Source: Thermoguttaceae bacterium
GTDB lineage: Bacteria; Planctomycetota; Planctomycetia; Pirellulales; Thermoguttaceae
Direction of reading: 5' to 3'
Assembly (NCBI GenBank): GCA_017447745.1
Contig: JAFSMW010000062.1
Span: forward strand, 1-43,563
DNA: 43,563 nt
The position numbers were made by a program, and so were the translations under genes. The notes under the pieces are model-generated. The model was not told where the DNA came from. It made no database searches and saw only the letters and a list, made by a program, of their open reading frames with translations. This document shows, piece after piece, positions 16,547 to 25,795 of this stretch (position 1 is the first letter of the stretch; each line of letters starts with the position of its first letter).

Positions 16547-19500
16547 ATGAAACTTACACACACAATCAACGGCGCATTATTGTTTGGCATTATTGCGGCT
16601 GCCATCATGACGTTTGGAATTTTCGCTTCAACGGCGCAGGCGGATCCCGTTTTGCAAGGGTACTGGACGTTCGACTCTGACACGGTTGCCAGCGGAACTT
16701 TTGTGGAATCCTCCGGCTATCAGGCGGCGGGAACGCACGACGGTTTGATTAAGGGAACCGGGGTTTCTTACAATCCTATCGCTGGCGAAGCTGGAAACCA
16801 TCTTTCTTCCGGGAATTACATCTCCTTTACTAACAATACGTATGCTGTTATTCAAAACTCTTCCACAAAAGCAGCTTTGGATAGCCCAAATTATTTAACA
16901 ACTTACGACTTCCATGGCGGAGCCTTTACGATTTCAGCCTGGGTTAAGGGATTGCCTGCAGGCTCCAGCTGGTCGCCTTATATAGCAAAATACGGTGAGA
17001 ACAACTATGGATATCAGCTGCGTCGCTACAGCACAACAACCAGTCCAACTTTTACTTATAGACGTTCGAACGGCGATGACGATCCTGCGCCTAATATTAC
17101 CGGCGCCTATACAAACCTGGACGATGGCAATTGGCATCATCTCGTTGGCGTCTTTGGAGGAACGTACCGAGAACTGTACATGGACGGTCAGCTTATAACG
17201 CGCATTACCGATTCCGCCACCACGGCTGGCGGTGAAGGCGAACCGTTGGTCTTTAGCGGTCGTTATAGCGCTTCTGCTGCTGCGTATCAGGCTTTTGCAA
17301 ACATTTCTCTGGATGACGTTGCGATTTACTCCGGCGCTTTGCGTAACAATCAAATCACGTATCTCAACAACGGCGGAGATCCAACCAAGCTGGAAGCGGC
17401 GGAAGCAAACACCATCAATATCAGCATGGCAACCGGCGGAAAGTGCGATAAAAATACAGACGTTTCCTATTCCGGAAAAACCGGTCATTCGTGGCTCAAC
17501 GGCGAAACGACTTTCTACGGTTCTTCTGGATATTTAAAAACCAACCTCCCTGTTGGGTCTGCCGGTCTTAACGGGTCGTTTACCGCTTCTGTCTGGATTA
17601 ACATGGACGACATTTCCGGCGACCAGGCAATCTTCGGCAACACTACGTGGGGAACCAATAACCAGTCTCTGCATCTTTTAGTGAACAACGGCAACCCAAT
17701 TATGGGTTTCTACAACAACGATTTGAAAGCGGCAGACACAACCCTCAACCCTAATCAGTGGTATTATCTGACATTCCAATACGACGCTGACTCTAAAACG
17801 CAGAGAATCTTCCTCAATGGAGAGCAAGTTGCAGAGCGTACAGGCGTAACGGCATTTGCCGGCGGCAAGACGTTGGAAATCGGCAGAATGAAAGAAACAG
17901 GAAACTCCTATTTCAGAGGGAAAATGAAAGAAGTTTCCATTACAGACGCCGCCCTGTCAGCCTCGGAAATTCAAGCCATGATGAACGCCGACCGCGGCTC
18001 GATTCGCGTTGAAGATTTTTCGATGGGCAAGGGAACCGACGAATGGTATTCTGGCGGCGGCTCGACTTTCGGCGTTGCCTGTTCGTACCAAAATAAATAC
18101 TGTCTGCACAGCTATTATAATATTAGTGATGGTTCAACGTCTACGGTTTCCGGTCAAAGCGCATCCGACTCCATCACGACAGCTCTGTGGGGACCTCAGT
18201 TCACCGTTGCAGACGAACTTCCTGAAAATGCTGCCATTACGTTCTCTGTTGCAGGTTCAGCAACGGCGTTGAACTTCGATAGCCGCACCGCTGGCGGCGC
18301 TGGTGTGGCTCTGTGGGACTTGACAACAGGCGATTTCGTCCGCGATTCCTCCGGGAAAATCATTTCCAAAACTGGAAACAGCAACGCGACCTGGTATAAC
18401 GCTTCGCTTCCGCTTAACGGTCTGGAAGGGCACAACGTTATGCTCGTCGCCATGGACAGACAGACTAACGGCTACGGCTGGATTGGCATTACCGATTTAA
18501 CCGCCGATATATCGCAAATCAGCTATATCGCCGATGCGGCACAGCATCATCTTGTTCTCAACAACTTCAACTTCGATACAGCCGGCGACTTCAACGGCAT
18601 GTACGAAATTGACGCCGATGGAAACAAGCTCGATTCTGTTACACACTTTACAAACGGTTCGCGAAACGGAAGCGCCGCCACTGCCTGGTTTGTTGACGAA
18701 TCCGGTACGATTTCCGCTGGAACAAAGGGATTCCTCAGCACCGGCACCGCCGCCTACGGGGAAGAGCAAACGACAGGCGTTCTTCGTTCTGACCCGTTCC
18801 TCGTTCAGGGCGACATTATGGAATTCCTCATCGCCGGCGGAAACAACATCAGCAACAAGCACATCGATTTAATCGACGCTGACACCGAAGAGGTCTATTT
18901 CTCGGCAACCGGCGACAACACCAACAACTTCATGTACGATTTCTGGAATTTAAAGGACATTCAAGGCAAGTCCGTTTACCTCAAAATCGTAGACGCCGAC
19001 GGCGGTTCGAGCTGGAGTCACATGGAACTCGACCAGATTCGTCAAATCAAATTCGCCCCGACCGAAGCCGAGGTCGCAGCCAGCGAAAAAGCGATTAAAG
19101 CCGGAAATCTGTCTTCCGATAAGAATCTGCCCGGATTTAATGCGGAAGTTTATTCCCTCGATGGAACGGGCATTGACTCGTTGGACGCGTTAGCCAACTA
19201 TATTACCGGCGGAGCTGAACCGGACGATAAGCTTTATCAGTTTTATCTCAGCAAATTCAGAGCCCAAAACTCTGGCATTGACGCTTCTACGACGTTAGAC
19301 ATAGAATCTGCCGGACAGTACACGCTGGCGGTTGCTAACGACGAACCGATCAGAATCACTCTCAATGGCGAAACCGTCTTTGAGTCCGAGGAGGGGACAG
19401 ACGGTTTTCAATTCATCCCACTGACGCTGAGTGAAACAGGTCTGTACGCATTGGATATTCTTTATCTGAACGAGTCCGGCGACGGGGCATCCCTTTACGC

Positions 19501-19681
19501 AGCAGAAGGCGCGTTTGACTCTTGGGATAGCGCTTTCGCGTTGTTGAGCGGTTTTGGCGATGGCTACATTCATGGATTTGCCGATTACTTTGTTCAAAGC
19601 AACGACGTCCCGGAACCGTCAACGTGGGCTTTGCTGATTCTCGGCGCGGCTGGACTGTTGTGCATTCGTAAACGAAAGTAA
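16547..19681 (+). CDS. Large LamG-domain surface protein with PEP-CTERM anchor
   Basis: The 1044-residue protein has a signal peptide (about residues 1-32, ending AQA) and two concanavalin-A/LamG-like jelly rolls. The first spans about 40-275 (GAFTISAWVKG, WHHLVGVFGG) and the second about 300-480 (GSFTASVWINMDD, WYYLTFQYD). A DUF4465-like beta domain with ALWGPQFTV follows, then a related segment, and a PA14-like region near 890-1000. The last 24 residues begin VPEPSTWALLIL and end in a basic RKRK tail, the PEP-CTERM sorting signal recognised by an exosortase. It is therefore probably exported, cut and attached at the outer surface, and may bind glycans. No exosortase lies in the window. Confidence 0.88.
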   Translation: MKLTHTINGALLFGIIAAAIMTFGIFASTAQADPVLQGYWTFDSDTVASGTFVESSGYQAAGTHDGLIKGTGVSYNPIAGEAGNHLSSGNYISFTNNTYAVIQNSSTKAALDSPNYLTTYDFHGGAFTISAWVKGLPAGSSWSPYIAKYGENNYGYQLRRYSTTTSPTFTYRRSNGDDDPAPNITGAYTNLDDGNWHHLVGVFGGTYRELYMDGQLITRITDSATTAGGEGEPLVFSGRYSASAAAYQAFANISLDDVAIYSGALRNNQITYLNNGGDPTKLEAAEANTINISMATGGKCDKNTDVSYSGKTGHSWLNGETTFYGSSGYLKTNLPVGSAGLNGSFTASVWINMDDISGDQAIFGNTTWGTNNQSLHLLVNNGNPIMGFYNNDLKAADTTLNPNQWYYLTFQYDADSKTQRIFLNGEQVAERTGVTAFAGGKTLEIGRMKETGNSYFRGKMKEVSITDAALSASEIQAMMNADRGSIRVEDFSMGKGTDEWYSGGGSTFGVACSYQNKYCLHSYYNISDGSTSTVSGQSASDSITTALWGPQFTVADELPENAAITFSVAGSATALNFDSRTAGGAGVALWDLTTGDFVRDSSGKIISKTGNSNATWYNASLPLNGLEGHNVMLVAMDRQTNGYGWIGITDLTADISQISYIADAAQHHLVLNNFNFDTAGDFNGMYEIDADGNKLDSVTHFTNGSRNGSAATAWFVDESGTISAGTKGFLSTGTAAYGEEQTTGVLRSDPFLVQGDIMEFLIAGGNNISNKHIDLIDADTEEVYFSATGDNTNNFMYDFWNLKDIQGKSVYLKIVDADGGSSWSHMELDQIRQIKFAPTEAEVAASEKAIKAGNLSSDKNLPGFNAEVYSLDGTGIDSLDALANYITGGAEPDDKLYQFYLSKFRAQNSGIDASTTLDIESAGQYTLAVANDEPIRITLNGETVFESEEGTDGFQFIPLTLSETGLYALDILYLNESGDGASLYAAEGAFDSWDSAFALLSGFGDGYIHGFADYFVQSNDVPEPSTWALLILGAAGLLCIRKRK

Positions 19682-19715
19682 ACGCGTCCTTTGGTTCCCA
19701 TTTAGTTATTATTGA

Positions 19716-19745
19716 GGAGTTTCGCTGTGCGGAACTCCCTTTTTT
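19716..19745 (+). terminator. Rho-independent terminator of the PEP-CTERM gene
   Basis: A 9-bp stem GGAGTTTCG/CGGAACTCC with loop CTGTG is followed by six T residues. It lies 35 bases after the stop codon. Confidence 0.75.
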
Positions 19746-19850
19746 CTTGTACTTCATTCGCATGTGGCTACTAAAGATTCGACGGATTAGCCATATTTTA
19801 ACGGGTGCACGCAAATTTTTCTTGCCGTTGCACATAGTTGAGTCCGGTTT

Positions 19851-19918
19851 GTGGGCGTGTCGCCCGCATAGAACCACGTAGTGGTTCAATTTTAATAGCC
19901 GTGGGTTTTAACCCGCGG
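19851..19918. repeat. Palindromic repeat, family E (copy 1)
   Basis: The unit holds GGCGTGTCGCCCGC, then GAACCAC-GTA-GTGGTTC, then AGCC and GTGGGTTTTAACCCGCGG. The same order is seen at 23350-23416, and a degenerate reversed copy lies inside the oleC-like gene at about 21678-21730. Confidence 0.7.
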
Positions 19919-19953
19919 ACCTAAAAGATTAACAAAAAAGAAGTCGACAAATC

Positions 19954-20002
19954 CCCTTTTTTCCCCTCCCGGCGCCGTAGGCGCCGGGAGGGGAAAAAAG
20001 GG
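19954..20002. repeat. Perfect 23-bp stem hairpin
   Basis: The arm 19954-19976 is fully complementary to 19980-20002, leaving loop GTA. The inner core GGCGCC-GTA-GGCGCC resembles the cores of the long hairpins at 243-264, 26997-27016 and 33918-33960, but the outer stem sequence is different. I see no gene in 19746-20318. Confidence 0.8.
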
Positions 20003-20168
20003 ACGGACTCGATTAGGGGGATGTGTAGAGCGCTTTGCCGACCGTAGACTAAAGTCGACGGTTATAGAAATGGCGTTTCTTCGAGACGCGATTCAGCTTC
20101 TCATTTTGTCTGTCTTCGTCGGAAAATTTTGCATGCACCCAATTTTAATCATATCTCTTGCCTTACCA

Positions 20169-20197
20169 TTGACAATTGGAATCTTTTGGGGTATATT
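20169..20197 (+). promoter_or_regulatory. Promoter of the oleC-like gene
   Basis: A consensus TTGACA at 20169-20174, a 17-base spacer and TATATT at 20192-20197. The leader to the GTG start would be about 115 bases. Confidence 0.55.
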
Positions 20198-20318
20198 GAA
20201 TCCGTTTGGGAAAAGCTCTGCTTTTTCCAACCTGTCTTTTGTATTATACGAATTTTGAATTGAAAGGAAACCTGTCAATTCGATTATTCAACCCTTTGCA
20301 TTTTCCAGACTCGAAACC

Positions 20319-22208
<1,890 letters not shown>

Positions 22209-22408
22209 ATTATTCTTTGGCAGACTCAAGAATAGCGTTCAATCAGACGATAAAACTATCAACAGACGTATCGATTTTCGGTATTATTGTGGAATTATAG
22301 TTTTTCCAGCCGAAACGAAGCGAGATAGCAGCCTGTTCCAGATTGAACAACAGATTCTTTCGCGGGTTCGATACGGAAAAAGATATTAGATATTTTTGGA
22401 GTCTTGCC

Positions 22409-22627
22409 ATGAGAACGCTGTATTTTGCCGGTTTACTGCTTACATTAACGCTTTTGAGCGTTATGAATGTCGGTTGCCAGTCCACCGTCGGCGGTATGAT
22501 GTTGCCCAGCCCATATTACCTGGAAGACGATACACAGTATTTCCCCGCCGGTTCGGAACAGCCGCTGTATAATGAACGCGCTGCGTTGCAGAAAGCCTCG
22601 GAAGAAGAAACTATTAAGAGACTCTAA
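22409..22627 (+). CDS. Small lipoprotein
   Basis: Starting at ATG 22409, the 72-residue product has a short charged N terminus (MRT), a hydrophobic core, and the lipobox MNVGC, so it should be lipidated and anchored. The mature part contains LPSPYYLEDDTQYFPAG, which I associate with small conserved planctomycete proteins of unknown role. The longer frame from 22343 would put 22 polar residues ahead of the signal peptide and is less likely. It is followed after 48 bases by a membrane-protein gene in the same direction, perhaps in one transcript. Confidence 0.75.
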   Translation: MRTLYFAGLLLTLTLLSVMNVGCQSTVGGMMLPSPYYLEDDTQYFPAGSEQPLYNERAALQKASEEETIKRL

Positions 22628-22675
22628 GCAGTTGGAGCTGACCGCGAGAAGCTTTTGTCGTGAGGAGTTGGTTTA

Positions 22676-23287
22676 ATGTGGAATTCGGAATTCGGAATTC
22701 GGAATTATCTCAAGCGACCAACTGGAGCGGTCGCGGGAGTGAGTGGCGCTACGCAGCCTCGCCTTTCGCAGCTCATAACTCGCAACTTCGCGCTGCTGAT
22801 AGGTCTGTGCATATTTCTGTTCGCTATTTTTGTATCAGCAGCGTCGGGCGAAGAAAATACAAATTTGGAATCTGAAGTTCAAAATTCGGAATTGGGAACC
22901 GTTTCCAATTCCGAATCGCCTGTTTCGAATACGGAAACGTCTGATTCTGCTCCTAGCCGGAACGGATTTCAGGAATGGAACAACAACGCCGTTCCGATGA
23001 TGAGCCGTCTGTTTGTCTGGATTGGTTTTATTATGTCAATCGGTTTGACGGCAAAAATTCTTACCTCTTTTAACGATCGGCACATTGGTCTGATGACCGT
23101 AATTTTCGTTGGCTGCGCCGGCGCGTTGACGAGTATGATTCTCTTGCCGATGGTCTACGCCAGCGGAGATTTCAAGCCAGTCTCCCCGTTGGGTTTTGGC
23201 GTTGCCGTTCTGGTTGCTTTTTTGATTCTGCTGTTCTATAGCAATATTTTGCGTCTGTTTGGTAAAGACGAAGAAAACAAAGAATAA
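22676..23287 (+). CDS. Membrane protein, unknown function, with repeat-derived N terminus
   Basis: Of 203 residues, four hydrophobic stretches are seen (about 39-58, 115-130, 142-163 and 172-192), and a polar Glu/Ser/Thr loop lies at about 60-100. I do not recognise the family. The first 40 residues come from repeat DNA: GGAATTC heptamers directly after the ATG, then AACTCGC/AACTTCGC. The ancestral start may therefore lie further in. The polar loop contains a 12-bp palindrome, ATTCGGAATTGG with CCAATTCCGAAT, also repeat-like. The C-terminal two thirds look like a genuine coding sequence. Confidence 0.6.
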   Translation: MWNSEFGIRNYLKRPTGAVAGVSGATQPRLSQLITRNFALLIGLCIFLFAIFVSAASGEENTNLESEVQNSELGTVSNSESPVSNTETSDSAPSRNGFQEWNNNAVPMMSRLFVWIGFIMSIGLTAKILTSFNDRHIGLMTVIFVGCAGALTSMILLPMVYASGDFKPVSPLGFGVAVLVAFLILLFYSNILRLFGKDEENKE

Positions 23288-23349
23288 TCAAAAGAATATG
23301 AATTTCTAACGTCTAATGCCCCGCGCATGCACGCCGGGGAACAGGCTGG

Positions 23350-23416
23350 CAGGCGTGTCACCCGCCGAAGACGCATTAGTGGTTAAATATGTCTAGCCGT
23401 GGGTTTTAACCCACGG
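23350..23416. repeat. Palindromic repeat, family E (copy 2)
   Basis: GGCGTGTCACCCGC, ACGCATTAGTGGTT, then TAGCCGTGGGTTTTAACC with a perfect CCGTGGGTT/AACCCACGG stem at 23397-23416. Same module order as 19851-19918. Confidence 0.7.
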
Positions 23417-23454
23417 AACGAAGTGCATTTTTCGAATGGCGTATTGACGCCTTC

Positions 23455-23482
23455 TTGTAATAAACGCTTTTTTCGATATAAT
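23455..23482 (+). promoter_or_regulatory. Promoter of the variable lectin-fold gene
   Basis: TTGTAA at 23455-23460, a 16-base spacer and TATAAT at 23477-23482, giving a leader of about 93 bases to the ATG at 23582. Confidence 0.55.
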
Positions 23483-23581
23483 TTAACAAAGATTCGTTTC
23501 AAACGATGTTAATTGTCCAAAAGTTTGTATCGTAAGAATTCTGGACGTTTTTGTTACCCTTTTTCAGGAGAAAAGTCAACC

Positions 23582-24592
23582 ATGCGAAGAATTGTATTGT
23601 CAGTTTTTGTTTTGGCATTCTTGCTTGCCGCATTTTCGTCATTTAATTTTGCGGATGCGGGAAAAGAGGGATCGCCCGACGATAAAGTCAACCCTGCTGA
23701 CATTGTTAAAATGCTGGAACAGCAAAAACAAGAAAGGATTGATCAGCTGTGGAAAGAGGTTAAAGAGTCTGTTGCCAAGAAGGATTACGAAACTGCCATT
23801 TCCAAATTGGAGGAGATTCTGAAGTTGGATGAGACTTCACAGGACGCTGCGAAAATCCTTACAATGCTAAAAGAATCGACGCCTTCAGTTCCAGCGCCTG
23901 CGCCCGTCCAGACAACGTCTGGAGCGCCCAAAGCGGGCGACCGGAAAGTTGAAACCGTCAACGGCGTGGAATTCGCCTTCCGATGGTGTCCGGCTGGAAA
24001 GTTCATGATGGGGTATGAAGATGGAACTCAACATCAGGTAACGCTGACCAAAGGTTTCTGGATGATGGAAACGGAGGTAACGCAAAAGCAGTGGAAAGCC
24101 ATTATGGGGAACAATCCGAGTTACTTCAAAGGCGACGATTTGCCTGTTGAAGAAGTTTTCTGGCACGACTGCCAGGAATTTTGCAGGAAGAGCGCTCAGC
24201 TTGGTTTGCCCGTTCAGCTTCCAACGGAAGCGCAATGGGAATACGCTTGCCGGGCTGGTACAACAGGGGCGTATGCAGGGAATCTGGACGAAATGGCTTG
24301 GTATGATTCAAATAGCGGAAGTAAAACTCATCCCGTAGGAACGAAGAAGCCCAACGCGTGGGGCTTGTACGACATGCACGGGAATGTTTGGGAGTGGTGC
24401 GCTGATTGGGATGGAGATTATCCCAGTGGGAGTGTAACAGACCCGGCTGGACCTTCGAGTGGCTCCTCCCGCGTCTTCCGCGGCGGCAGCTGGGACGGCC
24501 ACGCCGGGTTCTGCCGGTCGGCGTGCCGCTCCTACTACGAGCCGGGCCCCCGGGGCTACTACCTGGGCTTCCGGGGTGCGTTAGGTCAATAA
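23582..24592 (+). CDS. Secreted SUMF1/C-type-lectin-fold protein, probable DGR target
   Basis: ATG 23582 follows AGGAG at 23566-23570 and starts a 336-residue protein with a signal peptide (to about residue 26). A Lys/Glu-rich helical, TPR-like stretch lies at about 37-95. A Pro/Ala linker follows, then a formylglycine-generating-enzyme (SUMF1) fold from about residue 115 (EFAFRWCPAGKFMMG, TEVTQKQWKAIMG, LPTEAQWEYACRAG, GLYDMHGNVWEWCADW, RVFRGGSW, LGFRG). At the position of the FGE catalytic Cys after GGS[YW] it has Asp305-Gly306, so it should not be an active FGE; such folds also serve as binding proteins. Codons 297-331 all end in G or C, and the surface positions are NNC codons, as expected of a DGR variable region. 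A start at TTG 23513 is less likely because it would precede the signal peptide. Confidence 0.85.
   Translation: MRRIVLSVFVLAFLLAAFSSFNFADAGKEGSPDDKVNPADIVKMLEQQKQERIDQLWKEVKESVAKKDYETAISKLEEILKLDETSQDAAKILTMLKESTPSVPAPAPVQTTSGAPKAGDRKVETVNGVEFAFRWCPAGKFMMGYEDGTQHQVTLTKGFWMMETEVTQKQWKAIMGNNPSYFKGDDLPVEEVFWHDCQEFCRKSAQLGLPVQLPTEAQWEYACRAGTTGAYAGNLDEMAWYDSNSGSKTHPVGTKKPNAWGLYDMHGNVWEWCADWDGDYPSGSVTDPAGPSSGSSRVFRGGSWDGHAGFCRSACRSYYEPGPRGYYLGFRGALGQ
24470..24574 (+). other. Putative DGR variable region (VR)
   Basis: These 35 codons (residues 297-331) are about 76% GC by my count and all end in G or C, in contrast to the codons on either side. Twelve positions that are Asn or variable in known DGR templates are NNC here: GAC, GGC, CAC (305-307), TTC 310, TGC 315, TCC, TAC, TAC (317-319), CCC 323, and GGC, TAC, TAC (325-327). 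Only eight A residues remain, six of them in those codons. This is what adenine-specific copying of an AAC-rich template leaves. The block ends CTGGGCTTCCGG, a usual place for the homing-initiation site. The template repeat and reverse transcriptase are not in this window. Confidence 0.7.
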
Positions 24593-24630
24593 CCCGTCCG
24601 GAAAATGACGAATGTGTGACATTTCGGAGT

Positions 24631-24792
24631 GCGAGAGCGCAGCTCTCGCTTTTATAAGCGAGCGACAGCTCGCGTTTCTCTTCTTCTTTAAGCGGGCGAT
24701 ACGCCCGCGAACCGGAAGTTCTAGCGTTTTCGACGTAGAAACGTTTTTTGTTGTTCTCGACTTTTTCCGAAAAGCGGGAGCTTTGCTCCCGC
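24631..24792. repeat. Cluster of four short palindromes, family G
   Basis: GCGAGAGC-GCA-GCTCTCGC (24631-24649), GCGAGC-GACA-GCTCGC (24658-24673), GCGGGCG-ATA-CGCCCGC (24692-24708) and GCGGGAGC-TTT-GCTCCCGC (24774-24792). The stems begin GCG and end CGC but differ inside with both arms changed. The last is followed by ACTCC, as at 13041. An imperfect hairpin (CGAATGT with ACATTTCG) lies between these and the gene end. They fill the convergent gap 24593-24865. Confidence 0.7.
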
Positions 24793-24865
24793 ACTCCGAC
24801 AGACAGTCCCCTGCCGGCGGCAAGCTCCCCCACTCCGAGAGAACGCCTCGCCAGACTCGACAAAG

Positions 24866-25675
24866 CTAATTCGTTTTTGGCGGAGCTTGAACGGAGGCGT
24901 TTATGCGGCGTCCTGAACGGAGCTGTCGTTTTAACGGAATGAAGACGTACTGCGCCTGAAAGGCGACTTCTGTAATAATCTGATCCAGCCGGCTTCGGAA
25001 ATACGCAAACGCTGCTAAAGAGGGAATGGCGACTATCAGCCCTTCGACCGTTGTAACGAGAGCCAGGTAGATGCCCTGCGCCAATTCCGCCGGTTTGGGC
25101 GTTCCCTGCGTGTTTGCCAGTTCGCTAAAGGCGTAAACCATGCCGACGACCGTTCCCAGCAGCCCCAGCATCGGGGCGATGTTTCCAATAACCGACAAGA
25201 CTTCAATTTTACGTCCGTACTGAGCCGCCTGTTCTGACAGAGAATCTTCCAGAGCTTTTTCGATGTCCGCCCAGTCGCCGTCCGCTTCGGTCAAACCGGC
25301 GTTAATGACGTACGATAAACAACACGGAGATTGACGGCAAAGCTGGTCTGCCTGTAACAGCTGACCGTGAGAAATAAGCTCGCGGGTTTGCTGGGACAAC
25401 CCGTCTGGAATGAAGACCGACTTGCGGAGTTTTCGAAGTTGGTCGATAGCCAACGTTACGCTGGCAATCGACAACGCAAAAATCAGAATGCCAATAGTTC
25501 CGCCTGCGCTGATAATCGTCCAGAACGTTGACTGGGTCTGAACTTCCGGCTGAGCCGCCGTGGCTGGGGCTTGCTGTTGAACGCTCTGAGCAGGAGCAGA
25601 CGCTGCGTCAACCGCTGCATCTTGAGCCATCACGGTAGTTGAAAGCGTCAGCAGGAAAATAAATAATAGTCGCAT
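24866..25675 (-). CDS. MotA/TolQ/ExbB-family proton channel protein
   Basis: The 269-residue inner-membrane protein belongs to the family that uses proton flow to energise outer-membrane transport or envelope constriction. It has a signal sequence or first helix with an exported Ala/Gln-rich stretch (about residues 1-50), a helix at about 52-72, a cytoplasmic domain, and the conserved pair of helices carrying GNIAPMLGLLGTVVGM and LALVTTVEGLIVAIP. I place the start at CAT 25675-25673, which gives MRLLFIFLLTL; the longer frame to 25747 runs through a family B repeat. The ExbD/TolR partner, normally next, is absent: the gene ends beside the convergent lectin-fold gene. Confidence 0.88.
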   Translation of the reverse strand: MRLLFIFLLTLSTTVMAQDAAVDAASAPAQSVQQQAPATAAQPEVQTQSTFWTIISAGGTIGILIFALSIASVTLAIDQLRKLRKSVFIPDGLSQQTRELISHGQLLQADQLCRQSPCCLSYVINAGLTEADGDWADIEKALEDSLSEQAAQYGRKIEVLSVIGNIAPMLGLLGTVVGMVYAFSELANTQGTPKPAELAQGIYLALVTTVEGLIVAIPSLAAFAYFRSRLDQIITEVAFQAQYVFIPLKRQLRSGRRINASVQAPPKTN

Positions 25676-25683
25676 GAATATAA

Positions 25684-25793
25684 TGAGTTGCGAGTTGTGT
25701 GTAGGGGTTAGTGATAAGTTTTTAGTGGTTAGGACGCAAGCGTTCATCTAACTTACCACTTTCCACTTACCACTTACTATTGCCTACTGCCTC
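25684..25793. repeat. Heptamer hairpin repeat, family B (copy 1)
   Basis: Heptamers of the AGTTTTT/AGTGGTT type lead to the centre AGGACGCAAGCGTTC, then TTACCAC-type heptamers. The outer edges carry GAGTTGC (left) and TATTGCCTACTGCC (right), so a family A fragment is attached. It fills the exbB-murB gap and adds a false N-terminal extension to exbB. Confidence 0.7.
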
Positions 25794-25795
25794 CA

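Noticed and set aside
20070-20258. 62-codon hydrophobic frame before the oleC-like gene
   Set aside because: It directly follows a CCGT..ACGG-type repeat, covers the consensus promoter at 20169-20197 and has no ribosome site; probably chance in AT-rich DNA, though a tiny membrane peptide cannot be excluded.
23582-24592. True formylglycine-generating enzyme (sulfatase activator)
   Set aside because: The catalytic Cys position after GGS[YW] is Asp-Gly, the gene product is exported with a helical stalk, and the neighbouring sulfatase-like gene is of the phosphotransferase type, which needs no formylglycine.
25676-25747. N-terminal extension of ExbB to 25747
   Set aside because: The extra 24 codons are the translated family B repeat; ATG at 25675 gives a normal signal or first helix.
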